Below are positions 8,648 to 17,245 of a stretch of 64,000 nucleotides of DNA, piece by piece; positions within the stretch are counted from its first letter, which is position 1, and each line of letters starts with the position of its first letter. The DNA is from Bog-756 sp963813525 (GTDB taxonomy: Bacteria > Actinomycetota > Acidimicrobiia > Acidimicrobiales > RAAP-2): NCBI GenBank assembly GCA_963813525.1, contig CAWEZI010000005.1, forward strand, positions 3,162,001 through 3,226,000, written 5' to 3'. The notes below the pieces were generated by a model. That model was given only the letters and a program-made list of their open reading frames with translations, was not told the DNA's origin and ran no database searches. The position numbers were made by a program, and so were the translations under genes.

Positions 8648-8657
8648 ACGGTAGCCT
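8648..8657. promoter_or_regulatory. divergent promoter with overlapping -10 boxes
   Basis: ACGGTAGCCT reads TAGCCT on the plus strand (8652-8657, 10 nt before ATG 8668). It reads TACCGT on the minus strand (8653-8648, 7 nt before GTG 8640). The two hexamers share the central TA. Confidence 0.6.
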
Positions 8658-8667
8658 CTGCCCCGGC

Positions 8668-9267
8668 ATGCTGGACCACGTCTTCACCCAACTCGTCAGC
8701 TCTCACCGGCGCGCCTTCGAGGGAGCCCTCCTGCAGCGCCAGGCCGTCGAGGAGCGCTTCCAGGTTGACGTCTTCCTGGGCGACGTGAGTTTCGAGACCT
8801 CCTACAGCCTGCCCGGGGAACAGCGCCCGGCCCGTATCCGGGTCGACACCAGCCTCGACTGGCCCACGTGGAGCCAGACGGCTTATAGGAGCCGCTCCAT
8901 CGGCGAGGAGCCGGATGAGGTGCCCGAGGTGCTCGTCGAGATCGCCTTCCGGGTCCAAGGGCTCCAAGGTGTCCCCGACGCCGGCCCGCTCCTCGCCGTT
9001 CTGCCCCTCACCCTGGAGTTCCTGGGCGAGCCACTGGCCCGGAGCGCAGCCACCGTGGAACAGGTCCTGATGGACGAACCCGAGGGACCCGAGTGCGCCA
9101 TCGAGGTGTCCTACGAGGGGTCCTGTCAACTGGACGAGGCCACGCTGGACGATCCGGCCCGACTCGACGAAAGCCTGGCCCCGCTGGGGCGGGCGGTGGC
9201 GTCGGTGCTGGTCAGGATCGGCGATCTCCCCTTCACCTTCCGTACGGTCGAGAGCCCGCCCGCCTGA
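8668..9267 (+). CDS. conserved-looking protein of unknown function, 199 residues
   Basis: I do not recognise this protein. It begins MLDHVFTQLVSSHRRAFEG and is acidic and soluble. A beta-rich middle reads VDVFLGDVSFETSYSLPGE and IRVDTSLDWPTWSQTAY, followed by hydrophobic-acidic repeats. There is no signal peptide or membrane segment. The G/C-rich third positions and the good promoter (TAGCCT 10 nt upstream) support a real gene. It is divergent from the phosphodiesterase gene and converges on the membrane protein at 9298. Confidence 0.75.
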   Translation: MLDHVFTQLVSSHRRAFEGALLQRQAVEERFQVDVFLGDVSFETSYSLPGEQRPARIRVDTSLDWPTWSQTAYRSRSIGEEPDEVPEVLVEIAFRVQGLQGVPDAGPLLAVLPLTLEFLGEPLARSAATVEQVLMDEPEGPECAIEVSYEGSCQLDEATLDDPARLDESLAPLGRAVASVLVRIGDLPFTFRTVESPPA

Positions 9268-9268
9268 A

Positions 9269-9296
9269 CGCCGGCTGCCGAGGGGTGGCGCCGGCG
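9269..9296. terminator. GC-rich hairpin between convergent genes
   Basis: CGCCGGC at 9269-9275 pairs with GCCGGCG at 9290-9296. There is no T-run. It sits just after the plus-strand gene and just before the end of the opposing gene. Confidence 0.4.
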
Positions 9297-9297
9297 A

Positions 9298-11091
9298 TCA
9301 TCCGGGGGCACCGTTGGCCACGTCCACCTCGACGCCGGCGCACTCCGAGCTGAGCCCGTTCGAGCCCAAGGCCACAGCTCGCAGGTCGTAGGTGCCGTTG
9401 GGCACGGATCGACTGTCCCACTTTGCGATCCACCCGTAGGGAGTGTCGGCGGCGGCAATGACGACCCGGCGGCCATCGATGCCGGTCACGCGGCCATCGC
9501 CTCCGGTAACGGAGAACTCCACTTTGGCCACGCCGAAAGAGAGATGGACGTTGGACATGTCGGCTGGCGCCGAGGCCTCGGCCACGAGCGCCGTTGCTCC
9601 TCCGATGGTGGCGCCGGCCTCGGGGCGCACCACAGTGCAGACGGGCGCCGACCTGTCGACCGGGAGACCGTGGGCCCGGTCGGCGGCGGCGGCGTTGGTG
9701 CCAAACAGGCTGAGGCGATGGGAGGCGGCAGCCGCCGCTAGCCCGCGCAGGTACCCGGCGCCGACATCCGGACTGGGAAAGAGGGCGCTCACCACCAGCG
9801 GATCCGGGGCCTTGGCCACGTTGGCGGTAACGTCGGCAGAGTCGATCTGGATCTGGTGCCAGATCCGAGCGTTGCTCACGCCCCACAGGATGCTGAGGAC
9901 AACCTCGACGCAGATGACCACGGCCAGAAGCGATCGGACGGCGACCATGGCTGTGGGCCCCCATCCGATGGCCGGCGCGGCAACCACCGGTCCCATCAGC
10001 GCCAGGTAGCAGCCCACCAGGATCAGAAGATCGAAGGGGTCGTAGCGAAGGGCCACACTCGGTCCGAACGTCGCCCGGCTCACCGTGATCACCCCGGCGA
10101 ACAGGAGCCCGAAGACGATGACGGCCACACCGATCCCGCCCGCCGCAGAGGCATCCCGCCGGCGGCAGTACATGACCACGGTCCAGACGGCAATGGCGCA
10201 GATGAGTATGCCGAGGGCGATGACCGCCCCGTTCCCCGGACGGTTTCCCGTCGGAGCCTGAAGGCCGACGACGTCTCCGACGGCGAAGAAGTAGAACAGC
10301 ACGCCGTCCACCGGATGGCTGAGCACATAGGCCAGGTTTCCGGGCGGGAACTGGAAGTTGATGAAGAAGACCACGGTGGTGACGATGGCTGCCACCAGCC
10401 ACGAGACGATGACCTTCCTCGTCCTCCCGCACAACCACAGCAGCACCAGACCGCTCGGCCATATGAGCAGACCCTGGAGGGAGGAGAACGACCCGATCAC
10501 ACCGGTGGCGATGGCCCCGGCCAACGCCACCCGGCCCAGCGTCGGGCGGTCGAGGAGGAACAGGGTGGCAGCCAGGGCGACGATGACCACGTACCACGCC
10601 ATCTGGAACCCCCAGATGGCGTTGCGGCCCTGGCTGAAGGAGAGCATGAGAACGGCCACCGGGCAGTAGGCGATCCAGGGGATGTTCGGTGCTCGACGCC
10701 GGTGGGCCAGGATGAAGAGCACGGTGGCCGCCACCAGCATGGCAGCGCTGATCCACTCCTCGACGACGACGTTGAACCGGGTGGTGTAGGCCAGCAGCAG
10801 GACGATCAGATTGGGGAAGAGGATCCGGTTCTCACCGTGCACCGCCCACAGCTGGGCGAAGCCGAGTGTGCCCCCGTAGGCACGGGAGATGAGACCGACG
10901 TCGGACCAGTCGTCGGCGTAGAGGGCGTTGACCCCGAAATGGCCGACGAACCATCCGTAGGCCACCAGCGGTGCCGCCAACCCGAGGGCGGCCAGCACCG
11001 TGATCCAGACGGACCGGTGCCCCGCCCGAGTCCGGTCGAGCTCTCCCGGCGTACCGGGCGGGGCGCCACCTTCGGGGCTGGGGGTGGTCAC
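9298..11091 (-). CDS. polytopic membrane protein, GT-C-like, with C-terminal Ig-like domain
   Basis: 597 residues. After a short cytoplasmic start come about ten or more hydrophobic helices. The first external loop contains YADDWSD, and a later one HGENRILFP. An acidic pair in the first loop is a hallmark of GT-C lipid-linked-sugar glycosyltransferases. The last ~100 residues (from CTVVRPEAGATIGG) look like a bacterial Ig-type beta domain outside the membrane. The specific activity is unknown. It follows the PfkB kinase gene by 6 bp and is probably co-transcribed with it. Confidence 0.78.
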   Translation of the reverse strand: MTTPSPEGGAPPGTPGELDRTRAGHRSVWITVLAALGLAAPLVAYGWFVGHFGVNALYADDWSDVGLISRAYGGTLGFAQLWAVHGENRILFPNLIVLLLAYTTRFNVVVEEWISAAMLVAATVLFILAHRRRAPNIPWIAYCPVAVLMLSFSQGRNAIWGFQMAWYVVIVALAATLFLLDRPTLGRVALAGAIATGVIGSFSSLQGLLIWPSGLVLLWLCGRTRKVIVSWLVAAIVTTVVFFINFQFPPGNLAYVLSHPVDGVLFYFFAVGDVVGLQAPTGNRPGNGAVIALGILICAIAVWTVVMYCRRRDASAAGGIGVAVIVFGLLFAGVITVSRATFGPSVALRYDPFDLLILVGCYLALMGPVVAAPAIGWGPTAMVAVRSLLAVVICVEVVLSILWGVSNARIWHQIQIDSADVTANVAKAPDPLVVSALFPSPDVGAGYLRGLAAAAASHRLSLFGTNAAAADRAHGLPVDRSAPVCTVVRPEAGATIGGATALVAEASAPADMSNVHLSFGVAKVEFSVTGGDGRVTGIDGRRVVIAAADTPYGWIAKWDSRSVPNGTYDLRAVALGSNGLSSECAGVEVDVANGAPG

Positions 11092-11097
11092 GACAGT

Positions 11098-12123
11098 TCA
11101 GCCGAACAGTCCTGCTTCCTCGGCCAGGACTCGCAGATCGGCCTGGGGACGGGCTCCCACGTGGGCGATGACCTCGGCGGCACAGATCCCTCCGAGCCGG
11201 GCCGCATCCTCCGGCGAGAGCCCGTTGGTGATCCCGTAGAGGAATCCGGCGGCGAACAGATCGCCGGCACCGGTGGTGTCGACCACACTGTCGACCGGCG
11301 CCGCCGGCACCGACACCGGGCCCGACGGGGTGACCACGACGCACCCGGCGGCGCCGCGGGTGACAACGGCCAGAACGCCGGTCTCCTCCACGGCGGCGAT
11401 GGCGTCTTCGAACGTCGGGGAGCCGAACAGTGCCATCAGCTCCTCCTCGTTGGCGAAGAGGATCTCGAGATCGCCCTGTAGCAGTTCGAGGAACTCGTCG
11501 CGGTGGTGTTCGACGCAAAAGGGGTCGGACAGGGTGAGAGCCACCGCGGCGTCGCCGGCGTGGGCCAACTCGATGGCCTGGCGCATGGCCGCCTTGGCTT
11601 CGGGCTGCTCCCACAGATAGCCCTCCAGATACACGACCTGGACCGACGAGAGGTGGCCGTCGTGGAGATCGTCCGTACCGAACTGGGCGGCCACGCCGAG
11701 GTGAGTGGCCATGGTGCGTTCAGCATCGTCTGTAACCAGCACCAGACAGTGCCCGGTCACCGATGATCCGGCCACGGCCGGTGTCGGCTTGGGATCGAAG
11801 GCCACTCCGATGGAGCGGATGTCATGGACGAAGGCGCGGCCGAAGCCGTCGTCGGCCACCCGTCCGAGGAAGGCCACCCGTCCTCCCAGTCCGGCCACAC
11901 CGGCGGCGGTGTTGGCCCCCGAGCCCCCCGACGCCTCGGTGGTGGGCCCCATGGATGCGTAGATGGCCTCCGAACGCTCGTTGTCGACCAGCACCATGGT
12001 CCCTTTGACCAGACCCAGACGGGCGAGGTCATCGTCGCCTGCGAACGAGAGCACGTCGACGAGGGCGTTGCCCAGTACCACCACGTCGAGTCGGGGGCCG
12101 GACGGACCGGAGTCATTGGACAC
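11098..12123 (-). CDS. PfkB family carbohydrate/nucleoside kinase (adenosine kinase-like)
   Basis: A ribokinase-fold kinase of 341 residues. It starts LDVVVLGNALVDVLSF, has the substrate-binding GGSGANTAAGVAGLGG, and ends with the anion-hole/catalytic motif DTTGAGDLFAAGFLYG. The overall pattern resembles the adenosine/sugar kinase subgroup often annotated as adenosine kinase; the substrate is not proven. GTG 12123 is chosen because it lies 7 nt after a minus-strand TACCGT box. An upstream ATG would overlap pepN. It is divergent from pepN by 23 bp. Confidence 0.87.
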   Translation of the reverse strand: MSNDSGPSGPRLDVVVLGNALVDVLSFAGDDDLARLGLVKGTMVLVDNERSEAIYASMGPTTEASGGSGANTAAGVAGLGGRVAFLGRVADDGFGRAFVHDIRSIGVAFDPKPTPAVAGSSVTGHCLVLVTDDAERTMATHLGVAAQFGTDDLHDGHLSSVQVVYLEGYLWEQPEAKAAMRQAIELAHAGDAAVALTLSDPFCVEHHRDEFLELLQGDLEILFANEEELMALFGSPTFEDAIAAVEETGVLAVVTRGAAGCVVVTPSGPVSVPAAPVDSVVDTTGAGDLFAAGFLYGITNGLSPEDAARLGGICAAEVIAHVGARPQADLRVLAEEAGLFG

Positions 12124-12130
12124 GGCCCGA

Positions 12131-12140
12131 ACGGTAGCCT
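12131..12140. promoter_or_regulatory. divergent promoter with overlapping -10 boxes (kinase / pepN)
   Basis: The same decamer as at 8648, ACGGTAGCCT. TAGCCT (12135-12140) is 6 nt before the pepN ATG. Minus-strand TACCGT (12136-12131) is 7 nt before the kinase GTG. Only two bases are shared, so simultaneous polymerase binding seems sterically excluded. Confidence 0.65.
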
Positions 12141-12146
12141 CAAAGC

Positions 12147-14744
12147 ATGAGTCCAGACACATACGAGAACGACGGCGACGAAACCCCCGCCTACCGGCTG
12201 CCCCCCTCGGTCCGACCGCACGCCTACCGACTGGTGCTTACGCCCGACCTTCCCGCAGCCACCTTCAGCGGCGACGTCGAGATCGACCTCTCTGTGGTGG
12301 AGCCGACCTCCTCGATCATTCTCAACGCGGCCGAGCTGGCCATCACCTTCGCCGAGCTCAACGACGGCGATCCCGACGGCGGCTGGGCCCTCGTCCCCAC
12401 CGCCATCGATCTCGACGGCGACGAAGAGCGGGCCACCCTCACCTTCGCCCAGCCCCTGGAGAAGGGCCCGGCCACTTTGCATCTGGCTTTCACCGGCATT
12501 CTCAACGACAAGCTCCACGGGTTCTACCGGTCCACTTTCACCGACGAGGCCGGCACCGAACACACCATCGCCACCACCCAGATGGAGTCCACCGACGCCC
12601 GCCGTGCCTTCCCCTGTTTCGACGAACCCGAGCTCAAGGCCACCTTCGAGATCACCCTGGTGGTGGACGACGCCCTGGCCGCCTTCTCCAACGGCGCCGT
12701 GGTCGAAGAGAGCCCCGCACCGGACGGGAAGCGCCGGGTCCGGTTCGCACCCACCATGGTGATGTCCACCTATCTGGTCGCCTTCGTAGTCGGACCGCTG
12801 GAGGCCACCAACCCGCTGGAAGTCGACGGCGTCCCGCTGCGGGTCGTCCACCGCCCCGGCCAGGGCCACCTGGCCCCGTTCGCCCTCACCGTCGGGGCCC
12901 ATGCCCTCCGCTTCTTCGGCGAGTACTTCGGTATCCCCTACCCCTCCGACAAACTCGATCTGGTGGCCATACCCGACTTCGCCTTCGGGGCCATGGAGAA
13001 CCTGGGATGTGTGACCTTCCGCGAGTCGGTTCTGCTGGTGGACCCCGACATGTCGGCCCGGGTGGAGCTCGAGCGGGTGGCCGACGTGGTCTGCCACGAG
13101 ATCGCCCACATGTGGTTCGGCGATCTGGTCACGATGAAATGGTGGAACGGCATCTGGCTCAACGAGGCGTTCGCAACCTTCATGGAGGTGCTGGCCGTCG
13201 ACGCCTTCCGCCCCGAGTGGCAACGGTGGGTGAGCTTCGGCGTCGAGCGGGAAGCGGCCATGGCCGTCGACGGGCTGCATGCCACCCGACCGGTCGAATT
13301 CCACGTGGGGCGGCCCGAGGAGGCCGAAGGGATGTTCGACGTCCTCACCTACCAGAAGGGCGGGAGCGTCCTCCGCATGCTCGAGCAATTCCTCGGGCCC
13401 GACGTCTTCCGCGACGGGATCCACGACTACCTGACCACCCATCGCCACGGCAACACCGAGACATCCGACCTGTGGGACGCCCTGGAGAGGGCCAGCGGGC
13501 GGGCCGTACGCACCATCATGGACACCTGGATCAACCAGGGTGGCTATCCGCTGGTCCGGGTGGCCGACGACGGGGGCCTCACCCAGGAGCCGTTCTCCTA
13601 CCAGAGCAGCCCGGGTGGATCGATCGGCTCGGACTGGCTGGTGCCGGTGCTGACCCGCTCGTTGCCGAGTGCCGATGTGGACTCGGCACCCATCCTGCTC
13701 GACGCCAAAGGTAGTGAGGCACCGACCGGCGCCGGACGCGACCGGGTGGTCAACGCCGGTGGTTCGGGGTACTTCCGGGTGGCCTACCCCACCGCCATGG
13801 TCGAACGTCTGGCCGCCGGACTGGGCGACCTTGCCCCCCTCGAGCGCTACAACCTGGTCTCCGACACGTGGGCGACGTCGCTGGCCGGTCGGGCCCCGGT
13901 CACCGACGTGATGCGTCTGGCCCGGGCCCTGGTCGAGTCGGGCGAACGCGACCCGAGCGTCTGGTCGGTGGTGCTCGGGGCGCTCGGCCTGTTCGACCGG
14001 GTGATACCGGAGGCCGACCGGACCACCTTGGCGCACGCCGTACGCGACCTTGTCGGCCCGGTGGTCAGCGACCTGGGCTGGGATCCACGTCCCGACGACG
14101 GGGAGAGGACGCCGTCGTTGCGGGCATCGGTCCTGCGCACCCTCGGCGTCGTCGGAGACGATCCCGACGTGCAGGCCGAGGCGCTGCTGCGCTTCCATCA
14201 GGCCCTCGGCGGCGAGACGGTGCTCCATCCCGACACCGAGGCGGCCATCCTGGAGATCGTCGCCTTCCATGGCGGCCCGGATGTCTACGAGGCCATCCTG
14301 GCCCGCTACCGGGCTCCGGCCAACCCGCAAGAGGAGATCCGCTATCTCTACGCCCTGGGCTCGTTCGGCGACGAGGATCTGGCCAACCGGACCTTCGATC
14401 TGGCCCTCAGCGAGGTGCGTACCCAGAACGCTCCCTACCTCCTCGGATCGATGGTGGCCAACCGGATCACCGGGCCGACCATCTGGCGGCGACTGACCGC
14501 CGAGTGGGATGCGGTGGTCGCCCGGTTCCCCTCCAATTCGCTGCCGCGCATGCTGGACGGCGTGCGGGGCCTGTGCACCCCACGGGCCCTGGCCGAACAA
14601 GTGACAGCATTCGTCAACGACCATCCGCTGGCCGCCGGTGGTCGGAGTGTCGAGCAGATCCTCGAACGGCTCGGCGTCAATGTGGCCTTCGGCGAGCGGG
14701 AGGGACCAGATCTGGCCGTCGCCCTCAACGCCACGCCCGACTGA
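12147..14744 (+). CDS. pepN: aminopeptidase N (M1 family)
   Basis: A zinc metallo-aminopeptidase of 865 residues, the usual length for actinobacterial PepN. The exopeptidase motif is FGAMENLG near residue 280. The zinc site is HEIAHMWFGDLV near residue 315, with the distal Glu in WLNEAFA. The C-terminal half is an ERAP1_C-type helical repeat domain. There is no signal peptide, so it is cytoplasmic and involved in peptide turnover. The start ATG lies 6 nt after TAGCCT, consistent with a leaderless mRNA. Confidence 0.97.
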   Translation: MSPDTYENDGDETPAYRLPPSVRPHAYRLVLTPDLPAATFSGDVEIDLSVVEPTSSIILNAAELAITFAELNDGDPDGGWALVPTAIDLDGDEERATLTFAQPLEKGPATLHLAFTGILNDKLHGFYRSTFTDEAGTEHTIATTQMESTDARRAFPCFDEPELKATFEITLVVDDALAAFSNGAVVEESPAPDGKRRVRFAPTMVMSTYLVAFVVGPLEATNPLEVDGVPLRVVHRPGQGHLAPFALTVGAHALRFFGEYFGIPYPSDKLDLVAIPDFAFGAMENLGCVTFRESVLLVDPDMSARVELERVADVVCHEIAHMWFGDLVTMKWWNGIWLNEAFATFMEVLAVDAFRPEWQRWVSFGVEREAAMAVDGLHATRPVEFHVGRPEEAEGMFDVLTYQKGGSVLRMLEQFLGPDVFRDGIHDYLTTHRHGNTETSDLWDALERASGRAVRTIMDTWINQGGYPLVRVADDGGLTQEPFSYQSSPGGSIGSDWLVPVLTRSLPSADVDSAPILLDAKGSEAPTGAGRDRVVNAGGSGYFRVAYPTAMVERLAAGLGDLAPLERYNLVSDTWATSLAGRAPVTDVMRLARALVESGERDPSVWSVVLGALGLFDRVIPEADRTTLAHAVRDLVGPVVSDLGWDPRPDDGERTPSLRASVLRTLGVVGDDPDVQAEALLRFHQALGGETVLHPDTEAAILEIVAFHGGPDVYEAILARYRAPANPQEEIRYLYALGSFGDEDLANRTFDLALSEVRTQNAPYLLGSMVANRITGPTIWRRLTAEWDAVVARFPSNSLPRMLDGVRGLCTPRALAEQVTAFVNDHPLAAGGRSVEQILERLGVNVAFGEREGPDLAVALNATPD

Positions 14745-14839
14745 CACCTCGGCGAGGCCGGCGGTCACCCGCTTCCTCCCGACGCGCCACACCCTCCCCC
14801 GTGATCCGGCGCCTCCGCCGCACTGACGGTCGCACTCTC

Positions 14840-14845
14840 TAGCCT
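14840..14845 (+). promoter_or_regulatory. -10 element of the GDT1-type gene
   Basis: TAGCCT followed by 6 nt and GTG 14852. Confidence 0.6.
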
Positions 14846-14851
14846 GGGACG

Positions 14852-15439
14852 GTGCAGCCCGGCATCGTCATCACCGTCTTCGCCCTGGTCTTCGTGGCCG
14901 AGCTGCCGGACAAGACCATGATCGCCACCCTGATTATGGGCAGTCGCTACCGTCCGGTGCTGGTGTGGCTGGGCGCCACCCTGGCCTTCGGGATACACGC
15001 CACCATCGCCGTGGCCATCGGACAGGTACTCCAGCTGCTGCCCCACCGCTGGATCGAGGCCGTCACCACCCTCCTGTTCGCCGCCGGTGCCGTCTACCTG
15101 CTGGTGGTACCCGAAAAAGAGGCCGAGGAGGAGGGCGAGAAGGAGGCCGACAGCGCCGGCGTGGGGATGAAGACGGTGGGGACGGCCTTCGTCGTCATCT
15201 TCATCGGCGAGTTCGGCGACCTGACCCAAATCCTCACCGCCAACCTCGCCGCCAAGTACCACCAGCCCCTGTCGGTGTTCGTCGGGGCCTTCGCCGCCCT
15301 GACCAGCGTGGCTGCCCTGGGGGCGTTCGTCGGGCGCGGACTTCTCCGCTATCTTCCCCTGCTCGTCATCCGCAGGGTGGGGGGTGTGCTGCTGGCCGGT
15401 TTTGCCATCTACTCGCTGGTCAACCTCCTGCGGACCTGA
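14852..15439 (+). CDS. TMEM165/GDT1 family cation transporter
   Basis: 195 residues with six hydrophobic helices in two repeats of three. Each repeat opens with the family's acidic motif: AELPDKT in the first and GEFGDLTQ in the second (family consensus ExGDKT). The repeats are joined by an acidic loop EKEAEEEGEKEADS. The family moves Ca2+/Mn2+ against protons; the Pro and Leu changes in the motifs could alter preference. GTG 14852 is placed by the TAGCCT box 6 nt upstream. Confidence 0.9.
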   Translation: MQPGIVITVFALVFVAELPDKTMIATLIMGSRYRPVLVWLGATLAFGIHATIAVAIGQVLQLLPHRWIEAVTTLLFAAGAVYLLVVPEKEAEEEGEKEADSAGVGMKTVGTAFVVIFIGEFGDLTQILTANLAAKYHQPLSVFVGAFAALTSVAALGAFVGRGLLRYLPLLVIRRVGGVLLAGFAIYSLVNLLRT

Positions 15440-15509
15440 CCGGGCCCCCGGCCTGGCCAAGGCGTCACCCGCCCCGGGGTTCGGCGAACGCCGGCCCGTC
15501 GGTGCAGAG

Positions 15510-15515
15510 TAGGGT
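15510..15515 (+). promoter_or_regulatory. -10 element of the AhpD-like gene
   Basis: TAGGGT followed by 9 nt and ATG 15525. Confidence 0.5.
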
Positions 15516-15524
15516 GCCCCGAGC

Positions 15525-16469
15525 ATGACCGTTCGGACCTCGGCCCTCACCAGCTACGCAACCGATGCCGCGGAAATCCTCGATCTGGTCGAGGCCACGG
15601 CATGGTCGGATGCCCAAAGGACCGGCTTCTACGACGTCACCGAGCTGCTGAGCCGGCTCTGCGCCGTCTCCTTGGGGGTTGCGCCGCTCCGCCCCTCCGC
15701 CGGCCTTCCTGCCGGCCGCTTGGCCGGATGGGAGGCGGCCGACTGGCGATCCATCCCCGACCTCACCGTTGCCGAGTCGGTCGTCCTGGAAATGACCGAG
15801 CAGTTCACGATGGACGTCAGTTCGGTCACCCCCGACCTACGCCACCGCTTCCTCGAACGGGTGGGCAACAAGGCCATGACGGCGGCCGGCATCGTGTTCG
15901 TGATGGACTTCGTCCCCCGCACCAGGGCCGCCCTGGATGTGCTGGATCCTTCATCGCCGTCGGCCATCGACGATAACCCCCACACGGCGGTCGGTGACAC
16001 CGGGCTGTGGGACGCCCTGGTGTCCTTGGCCCGGGTCGTTCCCCGTCTCGACACGCTCGACCCGGTCACCACCGAACTGATCAGGCTGCGCGGCGCCCGT
16101 CAGCACCGGTGCCGTCTCTGCCAGTCGCTCCGGAGCCGTCCGGCCTTGCTGGCCGGGGCCGACGAGGCCACCTTTGCCGCCGTCGACCATTTCGACGAAA
16201 GCGACCTTCTGCCCCACCAGCGGGCCGCCATCGCCTTCACCGACGCCATGATCTGGACGCCGGGGGCCATCGACCCCGAGGTAACCGAAGCCCTGGTGGC
16301 CGTCACCACGCCGGCACAAAGGGTCGAGCTGGTGCTGGACGTGACCCGCAACGCCCTCAACAAAGTGGCGGTGGCCATGGGCGCCGACGCCCCCCACGTC
16401 GACCAAGGTGTGGAGATCTACGACATCGATGGGAACGGCGATCCCGTCTACGGTCTCAGCCTTGACTGA
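15525..16469 (+). CDS. carboxymuconolactone decarboxylase/AhpD-like protein
   Basis: 314 residues, all helical in appearance. The C-terminal half carries LIRLRGARQHRCRLCQSLRS, the AhpD-type HxCxxC redox centre. It is followed by the family helix AAIAFTDAMIWTPGAIDPEV. The first ~130 residues may be a second, degenerate copy of the fold without the cysteines. Members act as alkylhydroperoxidases or as decarboxylases; the CxxC favours a redox role. The next gene overlaps its 3' end by about 8 nt. Confidence 0.82.
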   Translation: MTVRTSALTSYATDAAEILDLVEATAWSDAQRTGFYDVTELLSRLCAVSLGVAPLRPSAGLPAGRLAGWEAADWRSIPDLTVAESVVLEMTEQFTMDVSSVTPDLRHRFLERVGNKAMTAAGIVFVMDFVPRTRAALDVLDPSSPSAIDDNPHTAVGDTGLWDALVSLARVVPRLDTLDPVTTELIRLRGARQHRCRLCQSLRSRPALLAGADEATFAAVDHFDESDLLPHQRAAIAFTDAMIWTPGAIDPEVTEALVAVTTPAQRVELVLDVTRNALNKVAVAMGADAPHVDQGVEIYDIDGNGDPVYGLSLD

Positions 16470-17136
16470 CACCGCCCGGTGGCGCCAGGCCGCTCCCTAT
16501 GGGGCGGAACGCCGCGACCACCTCTTCGCCCTGGCCCGCCAAACCAACGGCTTCATGCCCGACGACGAGGGACGGGCCCTGTATGACGCCGCCCGTCGGG
16601 CAGGCGACACATTCGCCCACGCCGCCTTCGTCGAGATCGGGGCATGGTGCGGGAAGTCGAGCGTCTACATCGGTGCCGCCGCCGAGGCCAGTGGTGCCGT
16701 CCTCTACAGCCTCGACCACCACCACGGCTCCGAGGAGAACCAGGCCGGGTGGGAGCACCACGACCAGTCGTTGGTCGATCCGGAATCCGGCAGGATCGAC
16801 ACCCTGCCCCACTGGCGCCGCACCATCGTTGGTGCCGAGCTCGAACCATCGGTGATCGGGATGGTGGGCGATTCCCCCACGGTGGCCGCCCAGTGGTCGA
16901 CGCCTCTGGCCTTCTGCTTCATCGACGGGGGCCACGGTGTCGATCCGGCCTGGTCCGACTTCCGCGGCTGGGCTCCTCAGGTGCGCCCGGGAGGGTGGCT
17001 GGCCATCCACGACGTCTTCCCCGATCCGGCGGACGGGGGACGGCCGCCCTACGACATCTGGCGGGCCGCCCTCGCCTCGGGCGAGTTCGTGGAAGACGGC
17101 CAGTGCGGATCGCTGCGGGTGGTGCGCCGGGTCTGA
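16462..17136 (+). CDS. class I SAM-dependent methyltransferase (Methyltransf_24-like)
   Basis: About 224 residues. FVEIGAWCGKSSVYIGAAAEA is the SAM-binding glycine-rich segment. LYSLDHHHGSEENQAGWEHHD carries the acidic end of strand 2. FCFIDGGHGVDPAWSDF and GGWLAIHDVFPD match the Methyltransf_24 pattern seen next to polysaccharide genes. The start is uncertain: TTG 16462 overlaps the previous stop, while ATG 16429 or 16408 would overlap more. The methyl acceptor is not known. Confidence 0.8.
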   Translation: MTDTARWRQAAPYGAERRDHLFALARQTNGFMPDDEGRALYDAARRAGDTFAHAAFVEIGAWCGKSSVYIGAAAEASGAVLYSLDHHHGSEENQAGWEHHDQSLVDPESGRIDTLPHWRRTIVGAELEPSVIGMVGDSPTVAAQWSTPLAFCFIDGGHGVDPAWSDFRGWAPQVRPGGWLAIHDVFPDPADGGRPPYDIWRAALASGEFVEDGQCGSLRVVRRV

Positions 17137-17233
17137 CCGCCGGTCACGAGGGCGAGACGACATCAGATCGAGGATGCCCACGATGGAAGCCGAGACACGG
17201 CGCCGTTTTCTTTCGACCGACAGACGGTGCGAG

Positions 17234-17239
17234 TAGATT
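17234..17239 (+). promoter_or_regulatory. -10 element of the 2OG oxygenase gene
   Basis: TAGATT followed by 6 nt and GTG 17246. Confidence 0.55.
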
Positions 17240-17245
17240 GCTGTT

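Noticed and set aside
9856..11481. A 541-codon plus-strand frame across the GT-C-like and kinase genes
   Set aside because: It runs antisense through two genes with recognisable motifs and has no domain of its own.
11757..14792. A 1011-codon open frame antisense to pepN
   Set aside because: It is a shadow frame of a GC-rich gene. The sense strand encodes a complete M1 aminopeptidase with all motifs; the antisense product is Gly/His/Asp-rich with no domain.
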